Of a DNA stretch of 39,058 nucleotides, positions 1 to 9,104 are shown piece by piece (the first letter of the stretch is position 1; each line of letters begins with the position of its first letter). Below the pieces are notes generated by a model that was given only the letters and a program-made list of their open reading frames with translations, was not told the origin of the DNA and did not search any database. The stretch is from contig DVOT01000170.1 of assembly GCA_018713425.1 (NCBI GenBank), positions 1 to 39,058 on the forward strand, in the 5' to 3' direction. Both the position numbers and the translations under genes were made by a program. Origin of the DNA: Alectryocaccomicrobium faecavium. Its GTDB lineage: Bacteria > Bacillota > Clostridia > Christensenellales > Aristaeellaceae.

Positions 1-1
1 T

Positions 2-214
2 TTGATCGTGGATGATTTCGCCAAAAATGGCGGCACGCTCAACGGCATGGCGGATTTGGCCTACGAATTCCAGGCGCAAGTGGTGGGCGTGGGCGTGATG
101 GTGGCGGCGCGCGAACTGCATCTGCGCCGCGCGCACAATGTGCGCCCGCTCGTGCATGTGAAATATAAGGAACGCTTTTCCGAGGGTGTGGAAGTAGAAG
201 CGATTCAATTTTGA
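2..214 (+). CDS. purR: PurR-type purine operon repressor, C-terminal fragment (cut by window edge)
   Basis: Only the last 70 residues are inside the window; the reading frame is open to the left edge, so the true start lies outside. The fragment carries the PRPP-binding motif of the phosphoribosyltransferase fold (IVDDFAKNGGTLNGM), then a VVGVGVMV strand, matching the end of the B. subtilis PurR family, a DNA-binding repressor of purine genes that senses PRPP. The final segment (VKYKERFSEGVEVEAIQF) also resembles that family's C-terminus. A xanthine phosphoribosyltransferase is the main alternative, since it shares this fold, but the nearby prs gene recalls the conserved purR..prs neighbourhood of Bacillota. 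A terminator hairpin follows directly. Confidence 0.7.
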   Translation: MIVDDFAKNGGTLNGMADLAYEFQAQVVGVGVMVAARELHLRRAHNVRPLVHVKYKERFSEGVEVEAIQF

Positions 215-251
215 AAAAAGGGCTTTGGCACGGATTGGCCAAAGCCCTTTT
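214..251. terminator. Bidirectional rho-independent terminator
   Basis: A perfect 10-bp stem (GGGCTTTGGC at 220-229 with GCCAAAGCCC at 238-247) is flanked by A6 on the left and T4 on the right. It can therefore stop transcription of the purR-like gene on the plus strand and of the convergent sialidase-like gene on the minus strand. Confidence 0.85.
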
Positions 252-259
252 GGGTGGCG

Positions 260-1351
260 TTATGCTTCAGCGGGCAGTTCTTCGTAGCGGATTTTGCGGA
301 TGCGCAGGCGGTTCAGGCAAGAGCCATCGTTTGGGCCGCCGGCGCAATAGGAAAGCAGTACGCCGTCTTTGGCGGGAAAAATGGAAACGTAGCAATAGCC
401 GCTGGCAGGGTCGTCTTCGATGGCGATGGGGTGCGGGGCGCTCTGCGTGCGGTTGCGCATGCGCGCCAAGCAAAGCGGCGTTCTGCCTCCGGTCCACACG
501 CCGTTTACGATTTCCGGGCGGCCATTGTAGAGCGGGATGGGGTTGTACACGGCCAGCAGGGAGCCGTCGGGCAGACGTTTTATGGAAAGCGGGGACATGG
601 GGCCCGTAAAGGCGGAAGGCGCGGCGGGCGTCCAGGTTTCGCCGCCATCCAGAGAAAAGGTTTCATATTGACGGCCCAGGTCTGTGCGCGCCCAGGCCCA
701 GAGCATGCCCGGTTCCAGTTCCACAACCCCCGGCTCTTGCAAGCCGGTTTGGCTCGGCCCGGCGGGGGCCAGCGCGCATTTTCCCGCGCCTTCGCGCCAG
801 GTGCGGCCGTCGTCGTCTGAATATACGCAGAGGAAATCCGCCCGGCTGTCGAAACGCGTGGAACCATCGTCGCGCAGGGAAAGGCGGTGCAGCGCCGCGG
901 GGAGCAGGATCCTGCCACTGCAAAGCCGCAGCACCCGGTCGTTGTTCACCACATAATATCCGGAATTGGGCATGCAGATGGCGGGATCCGTCCAAGTGCG
1001 CCCTTCATCCGCGGAGCGGCGCAGCATCATGCGCATATCGGTTTCGCCCCTGCGCTCCAGGTAGAACAGACCGATATCGCCGTTTTCCATGCGCAGGAGG
1101 GAAACGGACATTACGTTCTTTGCGCTGGTTTCCGCGTGGAAAACCACGGGGCCGAGGGAATGAAAATGTTCGCCTTCATCGTCCGATATTAGTGCGTACA
1201 GGTCTGCCGCCGCGTCGTCCGCCGCGTCGCTTCCGCAAAAGCGGGAGTAGATAAAGAGGATGCTCCCGTCGTTTAAGCGCAGCATGGCCCCCTCGCTGTT
1301 GCGGGGATTGCCGGGGGAAGGCGGCAAATCCAGGATGATTTTTCCCAGCAT
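260..1351 (-). CDS. Sialidase-like (BNR/Asp-box) glycosidase, no signal peptide
   Basis: Predicted 363-residue six-bladed beta-propeller protein of the sialidase/BNR superfamily. Asp-box repeats (S-x-D-x-G-x-T-W) are visible as SADEGRTW, SDDDGRTW and SLDGGETW, with a degenerate one at SDDEGEHF. I chose the ATG at 1351 because GGAGG lies 7 bases upstream; a longer reading from 1396 lacks a ribosome site. There is no signal peptide or membrane segment, so it is predicted cytoplasmic, unlike host-glycan sialidases that are secreted. It stands alone between purR and prs with its own promoter. The sialidase fold is shared by several glycosidases and lyases, so the substrate is open. A second sialidase-like domain occurs at the end of the fusion protein at 18652-20685. 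Confidence 0.75.
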   Translation of the reverse strand: MLGKIILDLPPSPGNPRNSEGAMLRLNDGSILFIYSRFCGSDAADDAAADLYALISDDEGEHFHSLGPVVFHAETSAKNVMSVSLLRMENGDIGLFYLERRGETDMRMMLRRSADEGRTWTDPAICMPNSGYYVVNNDRVLRLCSGRILLPAALHRLSLRDDGSTRFDSRADFLCVYSDDDGRTWREGAGKCALAPAGPSQTGLQEPGVVELEPGMLWAWARTDLGRQYETFSLDGGETWTPAAPSAFTGPMSPLSIKRLPDGSLLAVYNPIPLYNGRPEIVNGVWTGGRTPLCLARMRNRTQSAPHPIAIEDDPASGYCYVSIFPAKDGVLLSYCAGGPNDGSCLNRLRIRKIRYEELPAEA

Positions 1352-1432
1352 GGCGTTTCCTCCCATCGTTGGTTTGGTATTGCTAGAGCCGCTCATGGAA
1401 CCCGTGAAACTTTTCCGTTGCTCTATGCCCGT

Positions 1433-1460
1433 ATTATACCATATTGGCGGAACCTGTCAA
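1433..1460 (-). promoter_or_regulatory. Sigma-A type promoter of the sialidase-like gene
   Basis: On the minus strand a perfect TTGACA (1460-1455) and a perfect TATAAT (1438-1433) are separated by 16 bases. The start codon at 1351 lies about 75 bases downstream of the expected transcript start. Confidence 0.8.
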
Positions 1461-1542
1461 TGGTTTTGCGGTTCGCCGTGCGGTGTATCGAGGCGTAAGG
1501 GAGAATTTTTGCTGGATTGCGGAAACGATTGTAGCTTTTCGC

Positions 1543-1571
1543 TTGACAGGCGCGGGGAATTGGCATACAAT
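1543..1571 (+). promoter_or_regulatory. Sigma-A type promoter of prs
   Basis: TTGACA (1543-1548) and TACAAT (1566-1571) with an ideal 17-base spacer, about 25 bases before the prs start. It is divergent from the promoter at 1433-1460. Confidence 0.85.
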
Positions 1572-1603
1572 GATAGAGAGAATACGAAAGGCGGCGAGTG
1601 CGA

Positions 1604-2557
1604 ATGAACCAGCATAGATCCTCTATCAAGGTATTCACGGGCAACGCCAATCCGGAACTCGCGGCGGGGATTGCCCGCCACATGCGCATCCCCTTGGGCA
1701 AGGCCAACGTTTCCACATTTTCCGACGGGGAAATCTGCTGCGAAATCCAGGAATCCGTGCGCGGGCACGATGTGTTCATCATCCAGCCGCTTTCGCGCCC
1801 GGTAAACAACCATCTGATGGAACTGTTGATCATGATCGACGCGGCCAAGCGCGCTTCGGCGGAGCGGATCACGGCCGTCGTGCCCTATTATGGCTACGCG
1901 CGCCAGGATCGCAAGGTGCATCCGCGCGATCCGATCACGGCCAAGCTGGTGGCGGATTTGATCACCACCGCGGGCGCGACCCGGCTGCTCACCATGGATT
2001 TGCACGCGGCGCAGGTGCAGGGGTATTTCAACATCCCCGTGGATCACATTTTGGGCGCGCCGATTTTGGCGGCGCATTATCTGGAGCGGCGCTTCGACGG
2101 GGAAGACCTGGTGGTCGTTTCGCCCGATTTGGGCAGCGTTTCGCGCGCGCGCCAGTTTGCCAATCGCCTGAACGCCCCGCTGGCCATTGTGGATAAGCGC
2201 CGGCCCAAGGCGAACATGTCCGAGGTGATGAACATCATCGGCGATGTGGAAGGCAAGCGCGCTTTGCTGGTGGATGATATGATCGACACCGCCGGCACGC
2301 TTTGCGGCGCGGCGGCGGCGATTGCGGAAAAGGGCGCCAAGGAGATCCATGCTTGCTGCACGCACGGCGTTTTTTCCGGCCCGGCGCTGGAACGCCTGGA
2401 AAAGAGCGTGATCGAAGAGGTCGTTTGTACGGATACGATTCGCCTGCCGGAAACCGGCCCAGTGAGCAAGATCCGCGTGCTCTCCATGGCGGAAACGTTC
2501 GCTACGGCCATCGATCGCATCTATGAGCAATTGCCCATCAGCGATATGTTTGGCTGA
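1604..2557 (+). CDS. prs: Ribose-phosphate pyrophosphokinase (PRPP synthase)
   Basis: Makes PRPP from ribose 5-phosphate and ATP for purine, pyrimidine, NAD, His and Trp synthesis. The 317-residue protein has the usual class I length. Visible family motifs are KVFTGNANPELA near the N-terminus, VVPYYGYARQDRK (about residues 92-104), TMDLHAAQVQGYF, and the PRPP loop VDDMIDTAGT (residues 223-232). The start was set at the ATG at 1604; a GTG two codons earlier (1598) is an alternative. Its promoter lies immediately upstream. In B. subtilis prs also lies downstream of purR and upstream of pth-mfd, so the order is conserved apart from the inserted sialidase-like gene. Confidence 0.97.
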   Translation: MNQHRSSIKVFTGNANPELAAGIARHMRIPLGKANVSTFSDGEICCEIQESVRGHDVFIIQPLSRPVNNHLMELLIMIDAAKRASAERITAVVPYYGYARQDRKVHPRDPITAKLVADLITTAGATRLLTMDLHAAQVQGYFNIPVDHILGAPILAAHYLERRFDGEDLVVVSPDLGSVSRARQFANRLNAPLAIVDKRRPKANMSEVMNIIGDVEGKRALLVDDMIDTAGTLCGAAAAIAEKGAKEIHACCTHGVFSGPALERLEKSVIEEVVCTDTIRLPETGPVSKIRVLSMAETFATAIDRIYEQLPISDMFG

Positions 2558-2579
2558 TTGGGCGCAAAAAACAACGCGC

Positions 2580-2635
2580 GCCCGCCCCGGCGGTTTTCCC
2601 CTTCGGGGGACGAGGCCTGACGGCGGGCACTTTTT
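2580..2635 (+). terminator. Branched GC-rich hairpin with T-run between prs and pth
   Basis: An outer stem GCCCGCC (2580-2586) with GGCGGGC (2622-2628) encloses an inner TCCCC-TTCG-GGGGA hairpin (2597-2610), and TTTTT follows at 2631-2635. It looks like a terminator or partial attenuator that would lower pth-mfd transcription relative to prs. The large outer loop keeps the call cautious. Confidence 0.55.
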
Positions 2636-2655
2636 GGGCCATTGGGAGGAAAAGA

Positions 2656-3252
2656 ATGGTTTTGATTGTGGGCCTGGGCAACCCCGGCGCAAAGTATGCG
2701 CGCACCCGGCACAATGTGGGGTTCGACGTGGTGGAGATTCTGGCGGCGCGCAACCAGATCGAACTGAACCGCACGCGTTGCAAGGCGAAAGTGGGGGAAG
2801 GCCGCATTGGCAATGTGCGCGTGGCGCTTGCCCAGCCGCAGACGTATATGAACCTCAGCGGCGAGGCCGTGACGCAACTGGTGAACTGGTATAAGGTCGC
2901 GCCGGAAGAACTGCTGGTGGTGTATGACGACGTGGATTTGCCCTTTGGCCGGGTGCGCATCCGCCCCAAGGGCAGCGCGGGAACGCACAATGGCATGCGC
3001 AATATCCTGTATCTCTTGGGACGCGACGATTTTCCTCGCTTGCGCGTGGGCATCGGTAGGCCGCCGGAGCATTGGGATATGAAAGATTTTGTGATTAGCG
3101 GCTATGAAACGGCGCAGGACCGCAAAATCGCCTTCCAGGCGTATCTGTTTGCGGCGGAGTGCGTGGAAACGTTTGTAAAAGAAGGGTTCGCGCGGGCGCA
3201 GCAGTTTGCCTCCACGCAGCCTTCAGATTTTGGTAGCCGGGAGGAATCATGA
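2656..3252 (+). CDS. pth: Peptidyl-tRNA hydrolase
   Basis: Cleaves peptidyl-tRNA released from stalled ribosomes, recycling tRNA. The 198-residue length is normal for bacterial Pth. Family residues are visible: GLGNPG with Asn9, the catalytic His19 in TRHNVGF, TYMNLSG, the Asp pair at 91-92 in YDDVDLPFGR, and GSAGTHNGMRNI. The ATG at 2656 follows GGGAGGAAAAGA, a good ribosome site. The stop codon overlaps the mfd start (ATGA at 3249-3252), so the two genes are translationally coupled, as in the conserved pth-mfd pair of Bacillota. Confidence 0.97.
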   Translation: MVLIVGLGNPGAKYARTRHNVGFDVVEILAARNQIELNRTRCKAKVGEGRIGNVRVALAQPQTYMNLSGEAVTQLVNWYKVAPEELLVVYDDVDLPFGRVRIRPKGSAGTHNGMRNILYLLGRDDFPRLRVGIGRPPEHWDMKDFVISGYETAQDRKIAFQAYLFAAECVETFVKEGFARAQQFASTQPSDFGSREES

Positions 3253-6200
3253 CAGAGCACCAGCTTTTTTGCCTGTTCGAGCCGTTGAACGGTTCGGAAG
3301 GTTTTTGCGCGCTCAAAAACGCGGTTTCAGGCGCCTGCGTGGCCTACGCCTATGGCGTGGAAGAAGCGCAGCGCACCCATGTGCTGGCCGCGCTGATGGA
3401 GGCAACCGGACGCACCTTGGTGGTGGTCGTGCCCAACGATATCGTGGGGCAGCGGATTGTGGAGGATATGAACGCGCTGCTGCCTGGCGCGGCGGCGCTG
3501 CTGCCCGCGCGGGAAGTTTCTTTTGTGCGCAGCGCCGCTTCCAGCCGCGATCTCACCATCCGGCGGCTGGAAACGATTGGCCGCCTGGTAACGGGCCAGC
3601 TTCGCGCGCTCGTGCTGCCAGCGGACGCGTGGATGCACCGGCTGATGCCGCGCGCGCAATTTGAAAAGCATATCATTCATGTTTCGCAGACAGACCGGCT
3701 CGATCCGCGCGATCTTACCGCCCGGCTGGCGGCGGCGGGCTATGAGAACGTCCACATGGTGGAAGCGCATGGGCAATTCGCCGTACGCGGCGGCATTGTG
3801 GACGTCTTCCCTGTGGGCGCGACAACGGCTGTGCGCCTGGAATTCTTCGACGACGAGATCGATTCTCTGCGCGAATTTGATGTGCTCACCCAGCGCTCCG
3901 TGGGCAAGCGCGAAGAAGTGACGTTCTTCCCCGCGAGCGAAACCCTGCTCTCAGAGGAAGAGGCGGGCGCGGCGGCGGATCGGCTGGCAAAGCTGCTGGT
4001 TTCCGAAAAGGGCGCGCCGCCCATGGTCAACCGCCAGCGGGAAATTGAAAAGGAATTCGATTTGCCGCCATTTGAGGACATCTTCGCCCTTTCGGACGAG
4101 GAGAGCGACGATTTGCCCGACGCGCTCGCGCTTCCCGCCAAGGGCAAAAAGGGAAAGACGGGTGAAAAAGCCGCGCCGCCCAAGGCAGCGCCGCCCGCGC
4201 CCGTTCCCGCCAAAAACGGCTATATGAGCGTGGTGGACGCCCTGCGCCATGGGCGGCATACGGACGCGCTGGCTTCCCTCATGGAAATTCTGTACGAGCA
4301 CACGGAAACCATCGTGGAGTATGTGGATCATCCCATCCTCGCGCTGGACCAGCCCGCGCGCCTGCGTGAGCGCTGCGAAAACCGGGCGCTGGAATTTTCC
4401 GAGCATTTCAAGGTGGCGTTGGAGCGCGGCGAAGCCTTTGGCGAACAGGCGAAGCTTCTGTTGTCCTATGACGAGTTGATTGCGGGCCTGGATGGGCAGT
4501 CCATTGTGCTGCTGGACGGTTTTTTGCGCACGGTGAACGATTTCCGGCCCACGCAGTTGATCAAATTCGAGTCCCTGCCCGCCATGGGCTACGCGGGCAA
4601 TGTGAAATTGCTGGCGCAGCGCGTGAACGAATTGCGCGCGCAGAATTATCGCATCGCGCTGCTGGCGGGCGGCGTGGCGCGCGGCGAACGGCTTGAGCAC
4701 GCGCTGGCTGGGTTTGATTGCCCCGCGAAGTTTTATGAAGAGCCGCCGCAACGGTTGACGGCGGGGGAAGCGGCCATTCTGCCCATCGCACTGAGCAAGG
4801 GCTTCCAGTATCCGGATATCCAGCTTTACGTGGCGGCGGAAACGGATATTTTCGGCGCGAACAAGCAACGCGCGCGCACGCGCGCGCATTCGGGCGAAAA
4901 GATCGCCGCGTTCACCGAGTTGAGCGTGGGCGATTATGTGGTGCACGAGGACCACGGCATCGGTCAGTACATGGGTACCGTGCGCCTGGCGAGCGAGGGC
5001 GTGTACCGCGATTTTTTGCACATCCGCTATCAGGGCGCGGATAAGCTCTATGTGCCGGTCGATCAGCTCGACCGCGTGCAGAAGTATATCGGTTCCGAGG
5101 GCGAAGCGCCCAAGATCAACCGGCTTTCCGGCGGCGATTGGCAGCGCCAGAAGGCCAGGGCCAAGGCGTCCGTGCGGGAATTGGCCGGGGAATTGGTCAA
5201 ACTCTATGCGGAGCGCGCGTCCGTCAAGGGTTATGCCTTCGAGCCGGACACGCCATGGCAGCGGGAATTCGAGGAGAGCTTTCCCTATGAGGAAACGCCG
5301 GATCAATTGGCGGCCATCGAGGAAATCAAGCGCGACATGGAGTCAGACAAGGTGATGGATCGCCTGCTGTGCGGCGATGTGGGCTATGGCAAAACGGAGG
5401 TGGCCCTGCGCGCGATCTTCAAGGCCGTGATGAGCGGCAAGCAGGCGGCCCTGCTCGCGCCGACCACCATCCTGGTGCAGCAGCACTACGCCACGATGAT
5501 GAACCGCTTCCACGGCTTCCCCGTGCATGTGGACACCATCAGCCGCTTCCGCACGCCCGGCGAGCAGAAGCAGGTGCTCGAGGACCTCAAGGAAGGGAAG
5601 ATCGACGTGATCATCGGCACGCACCGCTTGCTGGGCAAGGATGTGAAATACAAGGATCTGGGCCTGTTGGTGGTCGACGAGGAGCAGCGCTTTGGTGTGG
5701 CGCACAAGGAGGCCATCAAGAAGCTAAAAAAGAGCGTGGATGTGCTCACGCTTTCGGCCACGCCCATCCCGCGCACGCTGCACATGTCCATGGTGGGCAT
5801 TCGCGATATGAGCCTGCTGCAGTCGCCGCCCGAGGAGCGCTACCCGGTGCAGACCTATGTGGTGGAATATTCCGACGGCCTGGTGCGCGACGCGATTCTG
5901 CGCGAGCTTTCCCGCGGCGGGCAGGTGTATTTCCTGTACAACCGCGTGCAGACCATTGAGGCGATGTACAACCGGCTGAAAAAGCTGGTGCCCGAGGCGC
6001 GCATCGCTGTGGGGCACGGACAAATGCGCGAGCACGCGCTGGAAGACGTGATGCTCGATTTCTACGAGGGCAAGTTCGATGTGCTGCTATGCACCACGAT
6101 CATCGAGGCAGGGCTGGATGTGCCGCGCGCGAATACGCTCATCGTGTGCGATGCGGACCGCTTCGGGCTTTCGCAACTGTATCAGCTGCGCGGCCGCGTG

Positions 6201-6926
6201 GGCCGCAGCAACCGGCTGGCGTACGCTTATCTCACCGTCAATCCCAACAAGGTGATGACGGAGAACGCGGATAAGCGCCTGAGCGCGATTCGCGAATTTA
6301 CGGAATTTGGCTCCGGCTTCCGCGTGGCCATGCGCGATTTGGAGATTCGCGGCATGGGCAACCTGTTGGGCGCGGAGCAGAGCGGACACATGGCCGCCAT
6401 CGGCTACGATCTGTATGTGAAGATGATCGAGGAAACCGTGCGCGAGCTGCGCGGCGACGCTTCTCAGGGCGATATCGAAACGCGCATGGAAATCCGCGTG
6501 GACGCTTATGTGCCGCACGAATACATTTCCAACGAGCTGTTGCGCGTGGAAATGTACAAAAAGATCGCCGGTATCACTTCGCGCGAGGCGCGCGAGGACA
6601 TTCTGGAAGAGTTGATCGACCGCTTCGGCGATCCAGGGCGCCCGGTGATGAACTTGATCGACATCGCCCAGCTGAAGAGCCATTGTTCCCAGCTCGGTAT
6701 CGATCTGGTCACGGTGAAGGGCAACGATTTGGTGATGCGCTTCGCGCAAAACGTTAAGATCGATGTGATGAAGCTGGTGGACGCGATCTCCAAGCATGAG
6801 GATTGCCTGCGCTTGCAGGCAGGCACGGTCACTTCTTTGATCTATACTAAGAAGAACGCTTCGGCAGAAGAGCTCTTGCAGAGTGCCGTGGGCGTGATGG
6901 AACAGGTGGCAAAGGAGGCGGTGTGA
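3249..6926 (+). CDS. mfd: Transcription-repair coupling factor Mfd
   Basis: DNA translocase that removes RNA polymerase stalled at lesions and recruits UvrA. The 1225 residues follow the Mfd order: UvrB-like N-terminal module, RNA polymerase interaction region (VGDYVVHEDHGIGQYMG), RecG-like helicase with Walker A GDVGYGKTE near residue 709, DEEQ box in VVDEEQRFGVAHKE near 809, motif III LSATPIPRTLHMS, motif V-VI QLRGRVGRS, and the C-terminal autoinhibitory domain. Residues about 296-325 form a Lys/Ala/Pro-rich linker (KGKKGKTGEKAAPPKAAPP) that I do not regard as a standard part of the family. It overlaps pth at the start and the radical SAM gene at the end. Confidence 0.97.
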   Translation: MTEHQLFCLFEPLNGSEGFCALKNAVSGACVAYAYGVEEAQRTHVLAALMEATGRTLVVVVPNDIVGQRIVEDMNALLPGAAALLPAREVSFVRSAASSRDLTIRRLETIGRLVTGQLRALVLPADAWMHRLMPRAQFEKHIIHVSQTDRLDPRDLTARLAAAGYENVHMVEAHGQFAVRGGIVDVFPVGATTAVRLEFFDDEIDSLREFDVLTQRSVGKREEVTFFPASETLLSEEEAGAAADRLAKLLVSEKGAPPMVNRQREIEKEFDLPPFEDIFALSDEESDDLPDALALPAKGKKGKTGEKAAPPKAAPPAPVPAKNGYMSVVDALRHGRHTDALASLMEILYEHTETIVEYVDHPILALDQPARLRERCENRALEFSEHFKVALERGEAFGEQAKLLLSYDELIAGLDGQSIVLLDGFLRTVNDFRPTQLIKFESLPAMGYAGNVKLLAQRVNELRAQNYRIALLAGGVARGERLEHALAGFDCPAKFYEEPPQRLTAGEAAILPIALSKGFQYPDIQLYVAAETDIFGANKQRARTRAHSGEKIAAFTELSVGDYVVHEDHGIGQYMGTVRLASEGVYRDFLHIRYQGADKLYVPVDQLDRVQKYIGSEGEAPKINRLSGGDWQRQKARAKASVRELAGELVKLYAERASVKGYAFEPDTPWQREFEESFPYEETPDQLAAIEEIKRDMESDKVMDRLLCGDVGYGKTEVALRAIFKAVMSGKQAALLAPTTILVQQHYATMMNRFHGFPVHVDTISRFRTPGEQKQVLEDLKEGKIDVIIGTHRLLGKDVKYKDLGLLVVDEEQRFGVAHKEAIKKLKKSVDVLTLSATPIPRTLHMSMVGIRDMSLLQSPPEERYPVQTYVVEYSDGLVRDAILRELSRGGQVYFLYNRVQTIEAMYNRLKKLVPEARIAVGHGQMREHALEDVMLDFYEGKFDVLLCTTIIEAGLDVPRANTLIVCDADRFGLSQLYQLRGRVGRSNRLAYAYLTVNPNKVMTENADKRLSAIREFTEFGSGFRVAMRDLEIRGMGNLLGAEQSGHMAAIGYDLYVKMIEETVRELRGDASQGDIETRMEIRVDAYVPHEYISNELLRVEMYKKIAGITSREAREDILEELIDRFGDPGRPVMNLIDIAQLKSHCSQLGIDLVTVKGNDLVMRFAQNVKIDVMKLVDAISKHEDCLRLQAGTVTSLIYTKKNASAEELLQSAVGVMEQVAKEAV

Positions 6927-8947
6927 TGGCGTTTTTGCCCGTGACGGCGGAAGAAATGCGTGCGCGGGGCTGGGAAGAGCCGGATTTTGTGTATGTGACG
7001 GGGGATGCTTATGTGGATCATCCCTCTTTTGGCCTGGCCATCATTTCGCGCGTGCTGGAGGCACATGGCTATCGCGTGGCCATGCTGCCGCAACCCGATT
7101 GGCACACCTGCGCGGATTTCACGCGCTTTGGCAGGCCACGCCTGGGCTTTCTCGTCACGGCGGGGGTCATTGATTCCATGGTGAACCACTACACCGCCGC
7201 CAAAAAGCCGCGTAGCCAGGACGCGTACTCGCCCGGCGGCCAGGCGGGCCACCGCCCGGATCGCGCCACCATCGTGTATTGTAACCGCATTCGCGAGGCG
7301 TATGGCAACGTGCCCATCGCCATCGGCGGGGTGGAAGCCTCGCTGCGCCGCTTCGCACATTACGATTATTGGGACGACCGCGTGCGCAACTCCATCCTGG
7401 TGGATAGCGGCGCGGATGTGCTGATGTTCGGCATGGGCGAGCGCGTGATCCTGGAAGTGGCCCAGTGGCTGGCAGAGGGCCAGCCCGTGGAGAAAATGCG
7501 CATTCCTGGCACCTGCGTGATGGCGCACGCGCCGGAGGAGGGCTATATCGCGATTCCATCGGCGGAAGAAGTAGCGCGCGATAAGCAGGCGTATGCGCGC
7601 GCGTTTTTGGAGCAATACCGCCAGCAGGATCCCATCATTGGCAAGGGCCTATGCCAGCCGCACGGCAACCGCTATCTTTTGCAAAATCCGCCCGATAAGC
7701 CCCTTTCCACGTCCGAATTGGACGCAGTCTACCGCCTGCCATTCGAGCGCGCTTACCATCCCATGTATGAAAAGGATGGCGGCATTCCTGCGCTGGAAGA
7801 GGTGCAATTTTCCATCGCCGCCACGCGCGGTTGCTTTGGCGCGTGCAGCTTTTGCGCGCTCACCTTCCACCAGGGGCGCATTGTTTCGGCCCGCAGCCGG
7901 AAATCCATTGTGGAAGAAGGCAAGCTACTCACGCATTTGCCGGGCTTTAAGGGCTACATTCACGATGTGGGCGGGCCCACGGCCAATTTTCGCCGCCCCG
8001 CTTGCGAAAAGCAGCTGCAAAAGGGCGCTTGTCCCAACCGGCAATGCCTATTTCCGCAGCCGTGCAAGAACATCCGCGCGGATCATGCGGAGTTTGTGGG
8101 CATCTTGCGGGAATTGCGCGCGCTGCCGGGCGTAAAGAAGGTCTTTATTCGCTCGGGCATCCGCTATGATTATCTGCTGCTGGACAAGTCCCCCGCGTTT
8201 TTGCGCGAACTCACGGAGCACCATGTGTCCGGCCAGCTCAAGGTCGCGCCGGAACACGTGAGCGCCAACGCGCTTTCCATGATGGGTAAGCCAGGGCCGC
8301 AGGTGTTTGAGGAATTCCGCCGCCGTTTCGAGGCGGAAAACTGGCGCTTGGGCAAAAAGCAATATCTGGTGCCGTATTTCATGTCCAGCCATCCGGGCTG
8401 CACGCTGGAGGACGCTATCGAGCTCGCGCTTTATCTGCGCCGGGAAAACATGCGCCCGGAACAGGTGCAGGACTTCTATCCCACGCCAGGCACGCTCTCT
8501 ACGGCCATGTATTACACAGGGCTGGATCCGCGCACCATGCAGCGCGTGTACGTCCCCCGCTCTCCTAGCGAAAAGGCCATGCAGCGCGCGCTGTTGCAAG
8601 CTTCCCGGCCCGAAAACCGCGCGCTGGTTTTGCGGGCGCTCCGGCAGGCCGGGCGCATGGATTTGGTGGGCTATGGCAAAGGATGCCTCATCGCCCCGGA
8701 AAAGCGCGCCGCGCCGGATGCGCGCTTTTCGCAGGGGAAGAAACCGGCAAAGCGAGCGGCACATACGCGCGGCGCGGAAAAGGGCCAGGAGAAAACCTCT
8801 GCACGCGGCGGAAAACTCAGCCATCAAGCGCTTTCTCCTGACGGCAAGCATTTTCCGGCGCGGGGGAGAAGCAATGCTGGGAAAGGGGCAAACCAGGCGT
8901 CGCGCGCCAGCAAACACCGCTTGGCACATGACCGCAAGCGGGACTGA
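6926..8947 (+). CDS. YgiQ-family (UPF0313) radical SAM protein
   Basis: Radical SAM enzyme with a [4Fe-4S] cluster motif C303-x3-C307-x2-C310 inside RGCFGACSFC. The N-terminal region (TGDAYVDHPSFG, IGGVEASLRRFAHYDYW) and the C-terminal segment (DFYPTPGTLSTAMYYTG) are typical of the YgiQ family, whose reaction is not established. The start is ATG 6926, seven bases after AGGAGG; it shares the TGATG junction with mfd, so it is co-transcribed. The last 75 or so residues are a Lys/Arg/Gly/Ala-rich, probably disordered tail (for example KKPAKRAAHTRGAEKGQEKT) that may bind nucleic acid. Length 673 residues. Confidence 0.92.
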   Translation: MAFLPVTAEEMRARGWEEPDFVYVTGDAYVDHPSFGLAIISRVLEAHGYRVAMLPQPDWHTCADFTRFGRPRLGFLVTAGVIDSMVNHYTAAKKPRSQDAYSPGGQAGHRPDRATIVYCNRIREAYGNVPIAIGGVEASLRRFAHYDYWDDRVRNSILVDSGADVLMFGMGERVILEVAQWLAEGQPVEKMRIPGTCVMAHAPEEGYIAIPSAEEVARDKQAYARAFLEQYRQQDPIIGKGLCQPHGNRYLLQNPPDKPLSTSELDAVYRLPFERAYHPMYEKDGGIPALEEVQFSIAATRGCFGACSFCALTFHQGRIVSARSRKSIVEEGKLLTHLPGFKGYIHDVGGPTANFRRPACEKQLQKGACPNRQCLFPQPCKNIRADHAEFVGILRELRALPGVKKVFIRSGIRYDYLLLDKSPAFLRELTEHHVSGQLKVAPEHVSANALSMMGKPGPQVFEEFRRRFEAENWRLGKKQYLVPYFMSSHPGCTLEDAIELALYLRRENMRPEQVQDFYPTPGTLSTAMYYTGLDPRTMQRVYVPRSPSEKAMQRALLQASRPENRALVLRALRQAGRMDLVGYGKGCLIAPEKRAAPDARFSQGKKPAKRAAHTRGAEKGQEKTSARGGKLSHQALSPDGKHFPARGRSNAGKGANQASRASKHRLAHDRKRD

Positions 8948-9104
8948 AGCTTGGAAATGTTTTTGCGAACAGAAGTTTTAAGCCAAAAGCGAAGATTGCT
9001 GGCATTGTGTATCGTATTTCATTGAGATTTTAAGATGAAAACAGAAGTTATGCACTAGTCAACAAAAACAGGACACGCAGCGAGAGAAGTTTTAGCGACG
9101 CCAT

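Noticed and set aside
1457..2692. 411-codon minus-strand open frame opposite prs
   Set aside because: His/Arg/Gln-rich composition without a ribosome site; it is the antisense shadow of prs, whose coding is certain.
3951..5306. 451-codon minus-strand open frame opposite mfd
   Set aside because: Typical shadow frame of a GC-rich gene; no motif, no ribosome site, and Mfd domains fill the plus strand.
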